DNA from: Enterobacter cloacae complex sp. R_G8
Lineage (GTDB): Bacteria; Pseudomonadota; Gammaproteobacteria; Enterobacterales; Enterobacteriaceae
Length of the DNA stretch: 64,000 bases
NCBI RefSeq assembly: GCF_024599795.1
Contig: NZ_CP102246.1
Span: 4,650,001 to 4,714,000, forward strand
Direction of reading: 5' to 3'
Shown here: piece by piece, positions 23,895 to 39,400 of the stretch
Layout: each line of letters starts with the position of its first letter
How positions within the stretch are numbered: position 1 is the first letter of the stretch
Program-made: the position numbers and the translations under genes
Notes under the pieces: generated by a model
What the model saw: only the letters and a program-made list of their open reading frames with translations
Told to the model about the DNA's origin: nothing
Database searches by the model: none

Positions 23895-25175
23895 TCAGAC
23901 GATATAGTCGACCAGCGCAGGTTCTTGTTTACAGAGGCGACGCCAGTCAACGATCGGCATACGCACCTGCATCCCCACGCTGCCGTCATCCTCCATCCAC
24001 TCTTTTTCTATCGCCTGAAGCTGATAAAACCGGCTGCGCAGCCTGCCTTCCTGTGGCGGCAGTCGCAGCGTGTGCTGGGCTACCTCACCGGAAAGACGTT
24101 CTGTCAAAGCCTGGAAAAGCAGTGGCACACCAATACCGGTCTGGGCAGAAAGCCAGACCCGAATCGGTTTGTTCTCTTCATCACGATCGATACGCGGCTC
24201 AAATTCATCCAGCATGTCGATCTTGTTCATCACCAACAGCGTTGGGATCTCGTGGGCCTCGATCTCTTCCAGCACCACATTCACCGCGTCGATGTTTTCC
24301 TGCACGCGAACATCTGCAGCATCAATCACGTGCAGCAGCAGGGTCGCCTGACGCGTCTCCTGCAGGGTGGCTTTAAACGCGGCCACCAGGTCATGCGGCA
24401 GATGGCGGATAAACCCTACGGTATCCGCCAGCACGGTTTCCCCCACATCCGCCACGTCTATACGACGCAACGTCGGGTCCAGGGTCGCAAACAGCTGGTC
24501 TGCGGCATAGACCTGGGCCTCGGTAATCTGGTTAAACAGGGTGGATTTACCGGCGTTGGTATACCCCACCAGCGACACCGTCGGGATGTCGGCTTTCGTG
24601 CGCGCCCGACGTCCCTGCTCACGCTGTTTCTCGACTCTTTCCAGACGTGAGAGGATCTGGGTAATACGGCCACGCAGCAAACGGCGGTCGGTTTCGAGCT
24701 GGGTTTCACCCGGACCGCGCAAACCAATCCCGCCTTTTTGTCGTTCAAGGTGGGTCCAGCCACGTACAAGACGCGTGGCCAGATGGCGCAGCTGCGCCAG
24801 CTCAACCTGCAGCTTACCCTCATGGGTGCGTGCACGCTGAGCAAAAATATCTAAAATCAACCCCGTGCGATCGATAACACGGCATTCGCAAAGCGCTTCC
24901 AGGTTACGCTCCTGCGCCGGAGACAGCGCATGATCAAACAACACGACTGACGCACCGGTTGCTTTTACGGCATCCGCAATTTCTACTGCTTTACCTTCAC
25001 CAACAAAATACTTTGGGTGCGGCGCTTTACGGCTACCGGTAATCACCTGCATTGCTTCGACACCGGCGGAAGAGACCAGAGATTCAAACTCCTGGAGGTC
25101 TTCCATATCTTTGTCTTGCGAAAAATAGATGTGTACCAGCACCGCCTGCTCACCGGCATCATAACGGTCAAACAA
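23895..25175 (-). CDS. hflX: GTPase HflX, ribosome-splitting factor
   Basis: Encodes 426 residues. An N-terminal HflX-specific domain with the [16 protein letters not shown] linker is followed by a GTPase domain: G1 [10 protein letters not shown]3 DTVGF, G4 NKID. In E. coli HflX splits stalled 70S ribosomes, notably in heat shock. The start is TTG at 25175 (giving [12 protein letters not shown]), the same unusual start I recall for E. coli, behind a GAGGG site. It lies between hfq and hflK. Confidence 0.95.
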   Translation of the reverse strand: MFDRYDAGEQAVLVHIYFSQDKDMEDLQEFESLVSSAGVEAMQVITGSRKAPHPKYFVGEGKAVEIADAVKATGASVVLFDHALSPAQERNLEALCECRVIDRTGLILDIFAQRARTHEGKLQVELAQLRHLATRLVRGWTHLERQKGGIGLRGPGETQLETDRRLLRGRITQILSRLERVEKQREQGRRARTKADIPTVSLVGYTNAGKSTLFNQITEAQVYAADQLFATLDPTLRRIDVADVGETVLADTVGFIRHLPHDLVAAFKATLQETRQATLLLHVIDAADVRVQENIDAVNVVLEEIEAHEIPTLLVMNKIDMLDEFEPRIDRDEENKPIRVWLSAQTGIGVPLLFQALTERLSGEVAQHTLRLPPQEGRLRSRFYQLQAIEKEWMEDDGSVGMQVRMPIVDWRRLCKQEPALVDYIV

Positions 25176-25249
25176 GCGTAAAACCCTCTAAAAAGATCAG
25201 CGGGGAACGCAGGATCCCTGGCTCCCCGTGTGGATAACAGTGCGAAACC

Positions 25250-25573
<324 letters not shown>

Positions 25574-25646
25574 TTATATGCTTGTTTTGTACTTAGAACC
25601 TTGCGATTCTGAAAAATTGCGCACGATACGTCTCAATTGTACACAT

Positions 25647-26597
25647 TCAGTGAGCGATATCACCAACAACCTCAATCACTTCGTTTAACGCCTGTTGCGG
25701 TTTTTCACTGTCTAACCAGTGAACACCTTCCCAACCGCGCAACCAGGTGATCTGGCGCTTCGCTAACTGTCTCGTGGCGCAAACACCTCTATAAACCATT
25801 TCATCATATGAAATCTCGCCTTCAAGGTATGACCACATCTGGCGGTATCCCACACAACGAACGGAAGGCATATCCGTATGCAAATCTCCACGGGCAAATA
25901 GCGCCCGCACTTCTGCTTCAAAATCTGAAGCCAACATCTGATGAAAACGCTGCTCAATTCGTTGATGGAGCAGTTCACGGCTCGCCGGGGCGATGGCGAA
26001 CTGATGCACCTGATACGGCAGAGCGTCTCCTGACGTTTGCGTCAGTTCCGTTAAAGTTTTACCCGAAATGAAAAAAACTTCCAGTGCCCGGGAAAGCCTT
26101 TGCGGATCATTTGGATGGATCCGTGCTGCGGCAACCGGGTCAATCTCTGCCAGTTGCTGATGCAAAACGTCCCACCCCTGCTCTGCCGCCTGCTGCTCAA
26201 TTTTTGCTCTTATTTCAGGATCCGCTGATGGCAGAGGAGATAACCCCTCCAGCAACGCCTTGAAATAGAGCATGGTTCCGCCAACCAACAGCGGTATACG
26301 TCCCGCCGCCGTTATCTCGGCCATCTCGGCTAAGGCATCGCGGCGAAAATCCGCTGCGGAGTAGGCCTGAGCCGGGTCGAGAATATCCAGCAAACGATGC
26401 GGTGCCGCGCGCAGTTCGTCTGCGTCTGGCTTCGCTGTGCCGATGTCCATTCCTCGGTAGATGAGGGCAGAATCGACACTAATCAACTCTACGGGCAAAA
26501 CTTTACGAAGCTCAATAGCTAACGCCGTTTTGCCGGAGGCCGTAGGGCCCATCAAAAAAATCGCCTTAGGCAGGCTCGCCTTACTGATATCAATCAT
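25647..26597 (-). CDS. miaA: tRNA dimethylallyltransferase MiaA
   Basis: Encodes 316 residues. The P-loop [14 protein letters not shown] is near the N-terminus, followed by the conserved [18 protein letters not shown] segment and [18 protein letters not shown]. MiaA adds an isopentenyl group to A37 of tRNAs reading UNN codons. Its start overlaps the mutL stop by 8 nt (ATGATTGA), so translation is coupled, as in E. coli. Confidence 0.97.
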   Translation of the reverse strand: MIDISKASLPKAIFLMGPTASGKTALAIELRKVLPVELISVDSALIYRGMDIGTAKPDADELRAAPHRLLDILDPAQAYSAADFRRDALAEMAEITAAGRIPLLVGGTMLYFKALLEGLSPLPSADPEIRAKIEQQAAEQGWDVLHQQLAEIDPVAAARIHPNDPQRLSRALEVFFISGKTLTELTQTSGDALPYQVHQFAIAPASRELLHQRIEQRFHQMLASDFEAEVRALFARGDLHTDMPSVRCVGYRQMWSYLEGEISYDEMVYRGVCATRQLAKRQITWLRGWEGVHWLDSEKPQQALNEVIEVVGDIAH

Positions 26598-28434
26598 GTT
26601 TCAGGGCGGTCATCGCCGTTTGTAAATCAACAGGTTGTAATAATCCACCCGGCGGTGCTTTCACCAGATGCGGACAAAGGCGTTCCACCTCTGCCAGCAC
26701 GCTAATCGCCTGCGCCATACTCCACGGCGTATGTTCGCTGGCCAAATGGCGGGCGATCCACTGCGCGGTGTTGGCGGCATCAAACGACGTTTGCTGCGCC
26801 AGGTAGCCTATCAGTTCAGGAATCAAGTTTTGTAAATTTTGTTGGCGTAAGGGTAAAGGCACTGCACGAATTGTCACATGCTGTGATTCCAGTACCATTT
26901 CTATCCCCATCTGCGCCAGTTGGGCCTCTGCGCGCTGCAATACCCTTGTTTCATCAGCGGATATTTTTAGCCGAACCGGGATCAGTAACGGCTGAGCGCA
27001 AGCCGCGTTTTCACCCGGGGTCAGTTGCACCTGTTTAAGCCAGCGTTCCGCAACCGGCAGAGCCAGCAGCATAAGCTTGCCCTCACGTTCGAGTAACGCC
27101 ATATCCGGGGCGATAATCGTCAGCACCCGGCCAAAGCTCTGGCTATGCCCTTCCAGCGAAGGCGTTTGCACCTCAATGTGCTCTTTACGCGTAACTGCGG
27201 GGGTTTCCAGCAATTTACGGTACAACGCCCCCTGCTGCTTTTGATAGCCGGGCTGGGCGTTGGGATAGTTTGCGCCGGTGGGTCGCGGTGCGCTCCCCGC
27301 CGATGAGAAACGCGGCGCTTCCGCTTCACGCGCGACGGCAGGCTCGGCAAAGTGGTTGCGCCCCGCCGCAACACGGTTTTCCGGTATCGGACGCGGAACG
27401 GGCTCTTCGTTTTGCAGCGGCAGCGTGGGTTCAACCTGCTGCTGCAGGACGCTCAGCACGCCCTGATAGATAAAATCGTGCACCAGTCGCGACTGATGGA
27501 ACCGAACTTCATGCTTGGCGGGATGGACGTTAACATCAACCTGATGCGGGTCGATTTCCAGATAAAGCACAAACGCAGGCTGCTGATCCGCGCCGAGCTT
27601 ATCCTCGCAGGCCTGACGAATGGCGTGGTTGATCAGACGGTCGCGCATCATACGACCATTCACGTAACAATACTGGATCTCCGCGAAGGCGGCACTGCTG
27701 GCGTTCGGGTCGGCAACCCAACCGCGCAGGGCCAGATCGCCGTGCTGCCATTCAATGGCCAGCGCCTGTTCCAGAAACGGCGTACCGCAGATAGCGCCCA
27801 GACGACGTTCTTTCTGCCCACCTTCCGCTACCGCGCGGTACTGACGCATCACCTTGCCATTATGGCTGAGGTTGATGGTGACATCGAAACGCGCCAGCGC
27901 GATACGGCGGATAATCTCATCGATATGACCGAATTCGGTCTTCTCGGTGCGCATAAACTTACGGCGGGCGGGAGTATTGTAGAAGAGATCCAGCACTTCG
28001 AGCGTCGTGCCGACAGGATGCGCCGCAGGCTTGACCGTAACGTCCATATCACGCCCTTCGGCGTAGGCCTGCCAGGCTTCCTGCTGTTCGGCCGTACGGG
28101 AGGTCAGCGTTAAACGGGAAACCGAGCTGATACTGGCCAGCGCCTCGCCGCGAAATCCGAGGCTGATGATCGCTTCAAGGTCGTCCAGAGAGGCGATTTT
28201 ACTGGTGGCGTGACGCGCCAGCGCCAGCGCCAGCTCGTCTTTTTTTATGCCACACCCGTTGTCACGAATGCGAATCAGCTTTGCGCCACCACGTTCGATA
28301 TCAATGTCGATGCGGGTGGCTCCCGCATCGAGACTGTTTTCGACCAGCTCCTTCACCACCGACGCAGGGCGCTCCACCACCTCACCGGCGGCGATTTGGT
28401 TCGCAAGCTGCGGCGGTAGAACCTGAATCGGCAT
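26590..28434 (-). CDS. mutL: DNA mismatch repair protein MutL
   Basis: Encodes 614 residues. The N-terminal GHKL ATPase has [25 protein letters not shown] and the [13 protein letters not shown] lid. A Pro/Ala-rich linker (roughly 335-410) leads to the C-terminal dimerisation domain, which has no DQHAxxE endonuclease motif, as expected in MutH-containing enterobacteria. MutL links MutS to MutH and UvrD. It lies between amiB and miaA and overlaps miaA. Confidence 0.97.
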   Translation of the reverse strand: MPIQVLPPQLANQIAAGEVVERPASVVKELVENSLDAGATRIDIDIERGGAKLIRIRDNGCGIKKDELALALARHATSKIASLDDLEAIISLGFRGEALASISSVSRLTLTSRTAEQQEAWQAYAEGRDMDVTVKPAAHPVGTTLEVLDLFYNTPARRKFMRTEKTEFGHIDEIIRRIALARFDVTINLSHNGKVMRQYRAVAEGGQKERRLGAICGTPFLEQALAIEWQHGDLALRGWVADPNASSAAFAEIQYCYVNGRMMRDRLINHAIRQACEDKLGADQQPAFVLYLEIDPHQVDVNVHPAKHEVRFHQSRLVHDFIYQGVLSVLQQQVEPTLPLQNEEPVPRPIPENRVAAGRNHFAEPAVAREAEAPRFSSAGSAPRPTGANYPNAQPGYQKQQGALYRKLLETPAVTRKEHIEVQTPSLEGHSQSFGRVLTIIAPDMALLEREGKLMLLALPVAERWLKQVQLTPGENAACAQPLLIPVRLKISADETRVLQRAEAQLAQMGIEMVLESQHVTIRAVPLPLRQQNLQNLIPELIGYLAQQTSFDAANTAQWIARHLASEHTPWSMAQAISVLAEVERLCPHLVKAPPGGLLQPVDLQTAMTALKHD

Positions 28435-28443
28435 GAATTCTCC

Positions 28444-29781
28444 TTAGTTGGTCGCGGTCATCTCACCCGGCAGCACGGCACTGGCCGTCTGGGCTGCACC
28501 GCCCTGCGGCGCAGACTGCAGCGGATGTGCCTCAAAGTATTTACGCAGACCGTTATAAATCGCTTCGGCAATTTGCTGCTGGTAGCTGTCACTGCCCAGC
28601 AAACGCTCTTCGCTGTTATTGCTGATAAAGCCCGTTTCCACGAGGATCGATGGAATGTCCGGCGAACGCAGAACCCCGAGGCTCGCATGCTCCGGACGGC
28701 GTTTATGCAATGCCCCGATGCCTTGCAGCTGGTTCAGTACATTAGTGGCGACATCATACCCGACGCGCTGGGAATGACCGAACTGTAAATCGAGCACCGC
28801 CTGGCTGAGATACGGGTCAGACTGGCTGTTGGCCAGCACATCGCCCGCACCACCCAACAGTTCGGACTGCTTCTCATGCTCTTCAAGCCAGTTGGCCATT
28901 TCACTGTTCGCCCGACGGTTCGAAAGCACCCATACCGATGCCCCCGTGGCGTTACGGTTTGGTGCGGCATCCGCATGAATGGAGACCAGGAAATTGGCAT
29001 TTTGCTTACGCGCCACGTCTGAGCGTCCCATCACGGAGATAAAGTAATCGCCGTCACGGGTCAACACGCCTTTAAACATCGGGTCATCGTTCAACAGGGT
29101 CCGTAGCTTACGGGCAATGGCGATGGTCACGTTTTTCTCGCGCGTACCGCCCGGGCCAATTGCCCCAGGATCCTGCCCGCCGTGACCGGCATCAATGGCG
29201 ATAATCACTTTATCACCGCTGACCACACGACGCGCGCTGGCCGCCGGGCGCGTCACGGTGTTACTGCTGGTGACGCTGGTCATGCGATCGTTGTCGGTTT
29301 TAAACGGATTACGCGCAGGTTGAGATGGACGCGGGGTATAAACCGGCTCTTCCACGCGCTTCGCCACAACCGGCGGCGGTGGCGGTGGTGGAGGCGCGTC
29401 AGCGTTGATGGTAAACACCACCGTATAATTTGCGCCGTTTTGCTGCTTCACCGCCCGCGTTTTACCCTTTTCGGTCAGATCGACCACCAGGCGCAATGAC
29501 TGGCTGTCTTTTGGCGTCCCCGAACGGATACTTTTGACCAGGTTGTTCCCGCTGAACTGCAACGGCAACCCCTGGATCACACCGGTTTGTTTGATATCCA
29601 GCGCCACACTGCGGCTGTCTGGTTGTGAAAAAGCATACTCAGGGTCGCCCATAAAACTGAACGTGATCCGGGCCTGACTCTCCCCGTTCGACACCTGAAT
29701 ATCCGAGAGGCTTGCCGCACCAGCCTGCGCGCACAGCAGCACTGTGGCAGCCACTAACCAACCTTTAACGCGATTTATCAT
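28444..29781 (-). CDS. amiB: N-acetylmuramoyl-L-alanine amidase AmiB
   Basis: Encodes 445 residues: a signal peptide (cleavage near AGAA, residue 23), an N-terminal AMIN domain for septal targeting, a linker with seven consecutive prolines, and a C-terminal zinc amidase_3 domain ([41 protein letters not shown]). AmiB splits septal peptidoglycan under control of EnvC. It lies between tsaE and mutL. Length equals that of E. coli AmiB. Confidence 0.96.
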   Translation of the reverse strand: MINRVKGWLVAATVLLCAQAGAASLSDIQVSNGESQARITFSFMGDPEYAFSQPDSRSVALDIKQTGVIQGLPLQFSGNNLVKSIRSGTPKDSQSLRLVVDLTEKGKTRAVKQQNGANYTVVFTINADAPPPPPPPPVVAKRVEEPVYTPRPSQPARNPFKTDNDRMTSVTSSNTVTRPAASARRVVSGDKVIIAIDAGHGGQDPGAIGPGGTREKNVTIAIARKLRTLLNDDPMFKGVLTRDGDYFISVMGRSDVARKQNANFLVSIHADAAPNRNATGASVWVLSNRRANSEMANWLEEHEKQSELLGGAGDVLANSQSDPYLSQAVLDLQFGHSQRVGYDVATNVLNQLQGIGALHKRRPEHASLGVLRSPDIPSILVETGFISNNSEERLLGSDSYQQQIAEAIYNGLRKYFEAHPLQSAPQGGAAQTASAVLPGEMTATN

Positions 29782-29797
29782 CCCGTCATCCCTACGC

Positions 29798-31773
<1,976 letters not shown>

Positions 31774-31775
<2 letters not shown>

Positions 31776-32913
31776 GTCACAGCCCCTCGATCTCAATCAA
31801 TTAGCGCAAAATATAAAACAGTGGGGTGCTGAACTGGGCTTCCAGAAGGTGGGGATCACCGATACCGACCTCTCCGCCAGCGAGCCGAAACTGCAGGCCT
31901 GGCTGGACAAACAATACCACGGCGAAATGGAGTGGATGGCGCGTCATGGCATGATGCGGGCCCGTCCACACGAGTTGTTGCCGGGTACATTACGCGTTAT
32001 CAGCGTACGCATGAACTACCTGCCTGCAAACGCGGCCTTTGCGCGTACGTTAAAAAATCCCTCTCTGGGTTACGTCAGCCGGTATGCCCTGGGGCGTGAT
32101 TACCATAAACTTCTGCGTAACCGGCTAAAAAAACTCGGCGAAACTATTCAGCAGCACTGTGTTTCGCTGAATTTTAGACCGTTTGTCGACTCTGCGCCTG
32201 TTCTTGAGCGCCCGATCGCTGAAAAAGCCGGGCTTGGCTGGACGGGTAAGCACTCACTTATTCTGAGCCGCGACGCCGGATCGTTCTTTTTCCTTGGTGA
32301 ACTGCTGATTGATTTACCGCTGCCGGTAGATGGCCCGGTAGAAGAAGGCTGTGGGCGCTGCGTGGCCTGTATGACCATCTGTCCGACGGGCGCTATCGTG
32401 GAGCCCTATACGGTGGATGCCCGGCGCTGCATCTCCTATCTCACCATTGAGCTGGAAGGGGCAATCCCTGAAGAATTTCGGCCACTTATCGGCAACCGCA
32501 TCTACGGCTGCGACGACTGCCAGTTAATCTGCCCGTGGAACCGCTATTCGCAACTCACGGACGAAGAGGATTTCAGCCCGCGTAAGGCGCTGCATGCCCC
32601 ACAGCTCATTGAACTGTTCGCCTGGAGTGAAGCCTGGTTTCTGAAAGTGACGGAAGGTTCAGCCATTCGCCGTATTGGCCATTTGCGCTGGCTGCGTAAT
32701 GTCGCCGTTGCGCTAGGGAATGCCCCGTGGGATGAAGCGAATATCCGGGCGCTTGAGAGCCGTAGAGGTGAGCACCCACTTCTCGATGAACACATAGAGT
32801 GGGCGATTGCGCAGCAGATCGAGAAGCGAAATGCCTGCGTGGTTGAGGTACAACCACCGCAAAAACAACGCCTGGTGAGGGTGATCGAAAAAGGGCTTCC
32901 ACGGGATGCGTGA
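31774..32913 (+). CDS. queG: Epoxyqueuosine reductase QueG
   Basis: Encodes 379 residues from the ATG at 31774 (MSQPLDLNQLAQ), exactly the E. coli length. Two [4Fe-4S] sets are visible, CGRCVACMTICPTGAI and CDDCQLICPWN, after an N-terminal cobalamin-binding region. QueG reduces epoxyqueuosine to queuosine in tRNA with a GUN anticodon. Upstream in-frame codons lie inside nnr and are not used. The gene diverges from nnr with overlapping start codons. Confidence 0.95.
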
Positions 32914-33183
32914 ACTATTCACAGCCTGTGAATAAAATTACAAACTCAAGCAGCATCAGGGCTGGAGATGAGGTCAAGTGATCTCAATAACATTTTGAAA
33001 TCAAATTTTCTCAAGCAGATACAGCAAGTTACAGAGATACTATTCACCCTGCTAACTTTTTGCGAGGTTTCAGCCAGACCCGAAATCTGTGGATAACTCT
33101 GTTTACAAGAGTATTTCGGAAGTAATAGAAAACGTCCCCAACGCATCTTATCGCTGTGGATATTTTTGATATCAAGAAGAATT

Positions 33184-33259
<76 letters not shown>

Positions 33260-33304
33260 TTGGGTGTTCTGAAGCTGTGCGTATCTTGCGATACTTTCAA
33301 ATTT

Positions 33305-33380
<76 letters not shown>

Positions 33381-33425
33381 TTGGGTGTTCTGGTGCTGGC
33401 GTATCTTGCGATACTTTTCAAATTT

Positions 33426-33501
<76 letters not shown>

Positions 33502-33550
33502 AAATTTGTTGCTGTCGTAACGCGTAATTCTCTGTCGTTACGGGAGGCGC

Positions 33551-33578
33551 ATTATACGAGAAATCCTTTTAGCTGCAA
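33551..33578 (-). promoter_or_regulatory. Promoter of the tRNA-Gly operon
   Basis: On the minus strand -35 TTGCAG (33573-33578), a 16-bp spacer and a perfect -10 TATAAT (33551-33556) are followed by a GC-rich discriminator (GCGCCTCCCG). That is typical of stringently controlled stable-RNA promoters. Confidence 0.85.
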
Positions 33579-33686
33579 CCCCCCTCAACGCGATTTTTTC
33601 GAAATTCAGTTCAAATGCTTATTAAATCGGCAAGCTGAACAATTTAACGACAAAAACCCGGCCACGCAAGGCACCAGGTCTAAAAA

Positions 33687-34232
33687 TCACAGCTTAATAA
33701 AGTTTTCGCGATAGTACGCCAGCTCCGCGACGGACTCTCGGATATCGTCCATCGCCTGATGCGTCCCTTGCTTTTTAAAGCCATCGAGGATTTCAGGTTT
33801 CCAGCGGCGCGCCAGCTCTTTAAGGGTGCTCACGTCCAGATAACGGTAGTGGAAGTACGACTCCAGTTCCGGCATGTACTTAAACAGGAAACGACGATCC
33901 TGGCCAATGCTATTACCACAGATAGGGGATTTGCCCGCCGGAACCCACTGTTTCAGAAACTCAAGCGTCGCCAGCTCTGCCTCCCGGTCACCCATGGTGC
34001 TCGCCTTCACCCGTTCAACCAGCCCGCTGCCGGTGTGGGTACGCACGTTCCACTCATCCATCAACGCCAGCTGATCGTCGGACTGATGCACCGCAATGGT
34101 TGGCCCTTCCGCCAGAATATTCAGGTTAGCATCGGTGACCAGCGTGGCAATCTCAATAATGCGATCGCGCTCGGGATCCAGCCCGGTCATTTCAAGATCG
34201 ATCCAAATCAGGTTGTTTTCATCCGCGCTCAT
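33687..34232 (-). CDS. orn: Oligoribonuclease
   Basis: Encodes 181 residues of the DEDDh exonuclease family. The acidic and histidine residues are in IDLEMTGLD near the N-terminus and in [20 protein letters not shown] at the C-terminus. Orn degrades 2-5-nt RNAs, including pGpG from c-di-GMP breakdown, and is essential in E. coli. The ATG at 34232 (MSADENN) gives the standard length; another ATG lies four codons upstream. It diverges from rsgA. Confidence 0.96.
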   Translation of the reverse strand: MSADENNLIWIDLEMTGLDPERDRIIEIATLVTDANLNILAEGPTIAVHQSDDQLALMDEWNVRTHTGSGLVERVKASTMGDREAELATLEFLKQWVPAGKSPICGNSIGQDRRFLFKYMPELESYFHYRYLDVSTLKELARRWKPEILDGFKKQGTHQAMDDIRESVAELAYYRENFIKL

Positions 34233-34339
34233 GTTATTTTCCACCCTTCTCGCATAACCGGCTGTAGCAGGTTAACTAGTATTAATTAGAGTGTATCATA
34301 GAGGTTTTGCCCCTTACGGGCGACCAGGAGCCAGCGCGA

Positions 34340-35392
34340 TTGAGTAAAAATAAACTCTCCAAAGGGCAGCAGCGCCGCGTGAATGCCAACCACCAGCGCC
34401 GTCTTAAAACCACTTCGGAGAAGGTCGATTACGACGACAACCTGTTTGGTGAGCCGACGGAAGGCGTCGTCATCAGCCGTTTCGGTATGCATGCCGACGT
34501 GGAATCCGCCGACGGTGAGATCCACCGTTGCAACATTCGACGGACTATCCGTTCGCTGGTCACCGGCGATCGCGTTGTCTGGCGTCCGGGTAAAGAGGCG
34601 GCAGAAGGCGTAACGGTCAAAGGTATCGTTGAAGCGGTACACGAGCGTACGTCGGTACTTACCCGTCCCGATTTTTACGACGGGGTGAAACCCATTGCCG
34701 CCAATATCAACCAGATCGTCATCGTCTCGGCGATTTTACCCGAGCTGTCGCTCAATATTATCGACCGCTATCTTGTCGCCTGTGAAACGTTACAGGTTGA
34801 GCCAATCATCGTCCTGAACAAGATCGATCTGCTGGATGACGAAGGTATGGACTTCGTAAATGAGCAGATGGATATCTACCGTAAGATCGGTTATCGCGTG
34901 CTGATGGTCTCCAGCTACACCAAAGATGGCCTGAAACCCTTAGAAGAAGCGCTGACCGGGCGCATCAGCATCTTTGCCGGTCAGTCCGGCGTAGGGAAAT
35001 CCAGCCTGCTGAATAATCTTCTCGGTCTCCAGCAAGAGATCCTGACCAACGATGTCTCTGATGTTTCGGGTCTGGGCCAGCACACCACCACCGCTTCTCG
35101 TCTTTACCACTTCCCGCATGGCGGCGATGTGATTGACTCCCCCGGGGTGCGCGAATTCGGTTTGTGGCACCTTGAGCCGGAACAAATCTTCAACGGATTT
35201 GTCGAATTCCATGATTATTTAGGTGCTTGCAAATACCGGGATTGTAAACACGATAACGACCCGGGCTGTGCCATCCGCGAAGCGGTCGAGAAAGGTGAGA
35301 TTGCGGAGACCCGCTTTGATAACTACCACCGCATTCTTGAGAGCATGGATCAGGTAAAAACGCGTAAAAACTTTTCTGATTCTGATAACTGA
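34340..35392 (+). CDS. rsgA: Small ribosomal subunit biogenesis GTPase RsgA
   Basis: Encodes 350 residues of a circularly permuted GTPase. An N-terminal OB fold is followed by G4 (VLNKIDLLD) ahead of G1 ([13 protein letters not shown]), and a zinc knuckle [14 protein letters not shown]. RsgA checks late 30S assembly. The start is TTG at 34340 ([11 protein letters not shown]) behind AGGAG, the same rare start and length I recall for E. coli. It is followed by psd and mscM. Confidence 0.95.
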   Translation: MSKNKLSKGQQRRVNANHQRRLKTTSEKVDYDDNLFGEPTEGVVISRFGMHADVESADGEIHRCNIRRTIRSLVTGDRVVWRPGKEAAEGVTVKGIVEAVHERTSVLTRPDFYDGVKPIAANINQIVIVSAILPELSLNIIDRYLVACETLQVEPIIVLNKIDLLDDEGMDFVNEQMDIYRKIGYRVLMVSSYTKDGLKPLEEALTGRISIFAGQSGVGKSSLLNNLLGLQQEILTNDVSDVSGLGQHTTTASRLYHFPHGGDVIDSPGVREFGLWHLEPEQIFNGFVEFHDYLGACKYRDCKHDNDPGCAIREAVEKGEIAETRFDNYHRILESMDQVKTRKNFSDSDN

Positions 35393-35489
35393 CAACTAAG
35401 CTAAGCATCGCTAAAATCGTCCCCCTTTTTTCAGGTTCCGGCTGATTACAGCCGGATCAGGAACGACAAAAAATGGCCTGGAGGCTACC

Positions 35490-36458
35490 TTGTTAAACGC
35501 ATTTAAACTTTCGCTTCAATACATTCTGCCAAAACTGTGGCTCACTCGCCTGGCGGGCTGGGGCGCGAGCAAACGAGCGGGCTGGCTGACCAAACTGGTC
35601 ATCGACCTTTTCGTAAAATATTACAAGGTCGACATGAAAGAGGCGCAGAAGCCAGATACCGCCAGCTATCGCACCTTCAACGAATTCTTCGTGCGCCCGC
35701 TGCGCGACGAAGTCCGCCCGGTTGATACCGATCCTAACGTGCTGGTGATGCCTGCAGATGGTGTGATTAGCCAGCTGGGTAACATCGAAGACGACAAAAT
35801 CCTGCAGGCGAAAGGCCATAACTACAGCCTGGAAGCGCTGCTGGCAGGTAACTACCTGATGGCGGATCTGTTCCGCAACGGTACCTTCGCTACCACTTAC
35901 CTCTCTCCGCGTGACTATCACCGCGTGCACATGCCGTGCAACGGGATCCTGCGTGAAATGATCTACGTGCCGGGCGATCTGTTCTCCGTGAACCACCTGA
36001 CCGCGCAAAACGTACCCAACCTGTTCGCGCGTAACGAACGCGTCATCTGCCTGTTTGATACTGAATTTGGCCCAATGGCACAGATTCTGGTGGGTGCAAC
36101 GATTGTCGGCAGCATCGAAACCGTCTGGGCTGGAACCATCACCCCGCCGCGTGAAGGCGTGATCAAACGCTGGACCTGGCCTGCCGGTGAGGAGGAAGGC
36201 GCGGTCGCTCTGCTGAAAGGCCAGGAGATGGGTCGCTTCAAACTGGGTTCCACGGTTATCAACCTCTTCGCCCCTGGTAAAGTGAAGCTGGCTGAACAGC
36301 TGCAGAGTCTGTCAGTCACCAAACTCGGCCAGCCGCTGGCGGTCTCGACTGAACCTTTCGTGACGCCGGATGCAGAGCCTGCGCCGCTCCCGGAAGAAGA
36401 GATCAAGGCCGAACACGACGCCAGCCCGCTGGTTGACGACAAAAAAGACGAAGGCTAA
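35490..36458 (+). CDS. psd: Phosphatidylserine decarboxylase proenzyme
   Basis: Encodes 322 residues. The self-cleavage site LGST (in [13 protein letters not shown]) yields the pyruvoyl group on the small subunit after serinolysis. Psd makes phosphatidylethanolamine at the inner membrane. The start is TTG at 35490 behind GGAGG, giving the E. coli length. The C-terminus is acidic and probably flexible ([14 protein letters not shown]). mscM follows about 20 bp downstream. Confidence 0.96.
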   Translation: MLNAFKLSLQYILPKLWLTRLAGWGASKRAGWLTKLVIDLFVKYYKVDMKEAQKPDTASYRTFNEFFVRPLRDEVRPVDTDPNVLVMPADGVISQLGNIEDDKILQAKGHNYSLEALLAGNYLMADLFRNGTFATTYLSPRDYHRVHMPCNGILREMIYVPGDLFSVNHLTAQNVPNLFARNERVICLFDTEFGPMAQILVGATIVGSIETVWAGTITPPREGVIKRWTWPAGEEEGAVALLKGQEMGRFKLGSTVINLFAPGKVKLAEQLQSLSVTKLGQPLAVSTEPFVTPDAEPAPLPEEEIKAEHDASPLVDDKKDEG

Positions 36459-36477
36459 CAACAGAAGGAACGCTGAC

Positions 36478-39400
36478 GTGCGCCCGATTATCGTACTACT
36501 GATGGCCTGGTGCCTCAGCATGGGGGCGTACGCAGCGACAGCCCCCGACGCAAAACAGATAACTCAGGAACTGGAGCAGGCGAAAGCGGCAAAACCCGCT
36601 CAGCCAGAGACCGTTGAGTCGCTCCAGTCTGCACTGAATGCGCTTGAGGAGCGGAAAGGCTCTCTTGAGCGCGCTCAGCAATATCAGCAGGTTATCGACA
36701 ACTTCCCCAAACTCTCGCAAACGCTACGTACCCAGCTGAACAATCTGCGCGATGAACCGCGCGATGTGCCTGCTGGCATGACGTCCGACGCGTTGAATCA
36801 GGAGATCCTGCAGGTCAGCAGTCAGCTTCTGGAAAAAAGCCGTCTGGCACAGCAGGAGCAGGAACGCGCCCGCGAAATTGCAGACTCGCTGAGCCAGCTT
36901 CCGCAACAGCAAACCGATGCCCGCCGTCAGCTCAACGAGGTTGAGCGCCGCGTCGGTACCCAAACGGGTAACACGCCGCAAAACCAGGCGCAAAATCTGT
37001 CGCTTCAGGCGGAATCAGCCAGACTCAAAGCGCTGGTCGATGAACTGGAGCTGGCGCAACTCTCGGCAAATAACCGCCAGGAGCTGTCGCGGATGCGCTC
37101 TGAGCTTGCACAAAAGCAGAGCGAACAGCTCGATGCTTACCTGCAGGCACTCCGTAATTTGCTCAACAGCCAGCGTCAGCGTGAAGCCGAGCGCGCGCTG
37201 GAAAGTACCGAACTGCTGGCGGAAAACAGCGCTAACCTGCCTGCGGGTATCGTTGACCAGTTCAAGGTTAACCGTGAGCTGTCTGCAGCACTGAATCAGC
37301 AGGCACAGCGTATGGATCTGGTGGCGTCGCAGCAGCGTCAGGCCACCAATCAAACCCTTCAGGTTCGCCAGGCGCTCAATACCCTGCGCGAGCAGTCTCA
37401 GTGGCTGGGCTCGTCCAACCTGCTGGGTGAGGCGTTACGCGCCCAGGTTTCACGCCTGCCGGAGATGCCAAAACCGCAGCAGCTGGATACCGAGATGGCG
37501 CAACTGCGTGTGCAACGCCTGCACTATGAAGACCTTCTCAATAAACAGCCGCAAATCCGCCAGATCCGTCAGGCCGATGGACAACCTCTTACCAGCGAGC
37601 AGAACCGTATTCTGGAAGCCCAGCTGCGGACCCAGCGCGAGCTGCTGAACTCCCTGTTACAGGGTGGGGACACGCTGATTCTGGAGCTGACCAAGCTGAA
37701 GGTCTCCAACAGCCAGCTGGAAGATGCGCTGAAAGAGGTCAACGAGGCAACGCACCGTTATCTCTTCTGGACCTCTGACGTGCGCCCACTGACTTTCTCA
37801 TGGCCGATCGACATCGTCCAGGATCTGCGCCGTCTGATCTCGCTGGATACCTTCAGCCAGCTTGGAAAAGCCAGCGTGATGATGCTCACCAGCAAAGAGA
37901 CCATTTTCCCTCTTCTGGGCGCGTTAATCCTGGTGGGCTTTAGTATTTACTCGCGCAGGCACTTCACCCGCTTCCTGGAGCGTTCCAGCGCCCGGGTGGG
38001 TAAGGTCACGCAGGATCACTTCTGGCTGACGCTGCGTACCGTATTCTGGTCAATACTTGTCGCCTCGCCGCTGCCGGTCCTGTGGATGACGCTCGGATAC
38101 GGCCTGCGGGAGGCCTGGCCCTACCCGCTCGCGGTCGCCATTGGCGATGGCGTCACCGCCACCGTTCCCCTGCTGTGGGTAGTGATGATTTGCGCCACGT
38201 TTGCGCGACCAAATGGTCTGTTCATCGCCCACTTTGGCTGGCCGCGTAATCGCGTGGCGCGCGCCATGCGTTACTACCTGATGAGCATCGGGCTGATTGT
38301 GCCGCTGATTATGGCGCTGATCATGTTTGATAATCTCAATGATCGGGAGTTCTCGGGCTCGCTGGGCCGTCTCTGCTTTATGCTGATATGCGGCGCGCTG
38401 GCCATCGTCACGCTGAGCCTGAAACGGGCTGGAATACCGCTCTATCTGGATAAAACCGGCAGCGGCGACAACATGTTTAACCGCATGCTGTGGAACCTGC
38501 TGCTGTGCGCCCCTCTGATTGCCATGCTGGCAGCGGCGGTGGGTTACCTGGCGACCTCGCAGGCTCTGCTGGCGCGACTGGAAACCTCCGTTGCCATCTG
38601 GTTCCTGCTGCTGGTGATCTATCACGTCATCCGCCGCGGGATGTTGATCCAGCGACGCCGTCTGGCGTTTGACCGGGCCAAGCACCGTCGGGCAGAGATC
38701 CTCGCCCAGCGTGCGCGGGGTGAGGATGAACCAAACCACGTCAACAGCACTGAAGGCACGATGGATGCGGACGAGGTTGAACTGGATCTCGACGCTATCA
38801 GCACCCAGTCTCTGCGTCTGGTACGCTCCATCCTGATGCTGATTGCGCTGCTGTCGGTGATCTTCCTGTGGTCGGAAATCCACTCCGCGTTTGGTTTCCT
38901 GGAGAACATCTCGCTGTGGGATGTGACGTCCACGGTGCAGGGTGTGGAGAGCCTGGAGCCCATAACCTTAGGTGCGGTGCTGATTGCCATTCTGGTGTTG
39001 ATCATCACCACGCAGCTGGTGCGTAATTTCCCGGCGCTGCTGGAGCTGGCGCTGTTGCAGCACCTGGATTTAACTCCTGGTACGGGCTATGCCATTACCA
39101 CCATCACCAAATACCTGATTCTGCTCTTTGGCGGGATGGTTGGGTTCTCCATGATTGGTATTGAGTGGTCTAAATTGCAGTGGCTGGTTGCCGCGCTGAC
39201 GTTTGGTCTGGGCTTTGGCATGCAGGAGATTTTCGCTAACTTTGTGTCCGGCCTGATTATCCTGTTTGAAAAACCGATTCGTATTGGCGATACGGTAACG
39301 ATCCGCGATCTGACGGGCAGCATCACGAAGATCAACACCCGCGCCACCACGATCAGCGACTGGGATCGCAAAGAGATCATCGTGCCCAACAAGGCGTTTA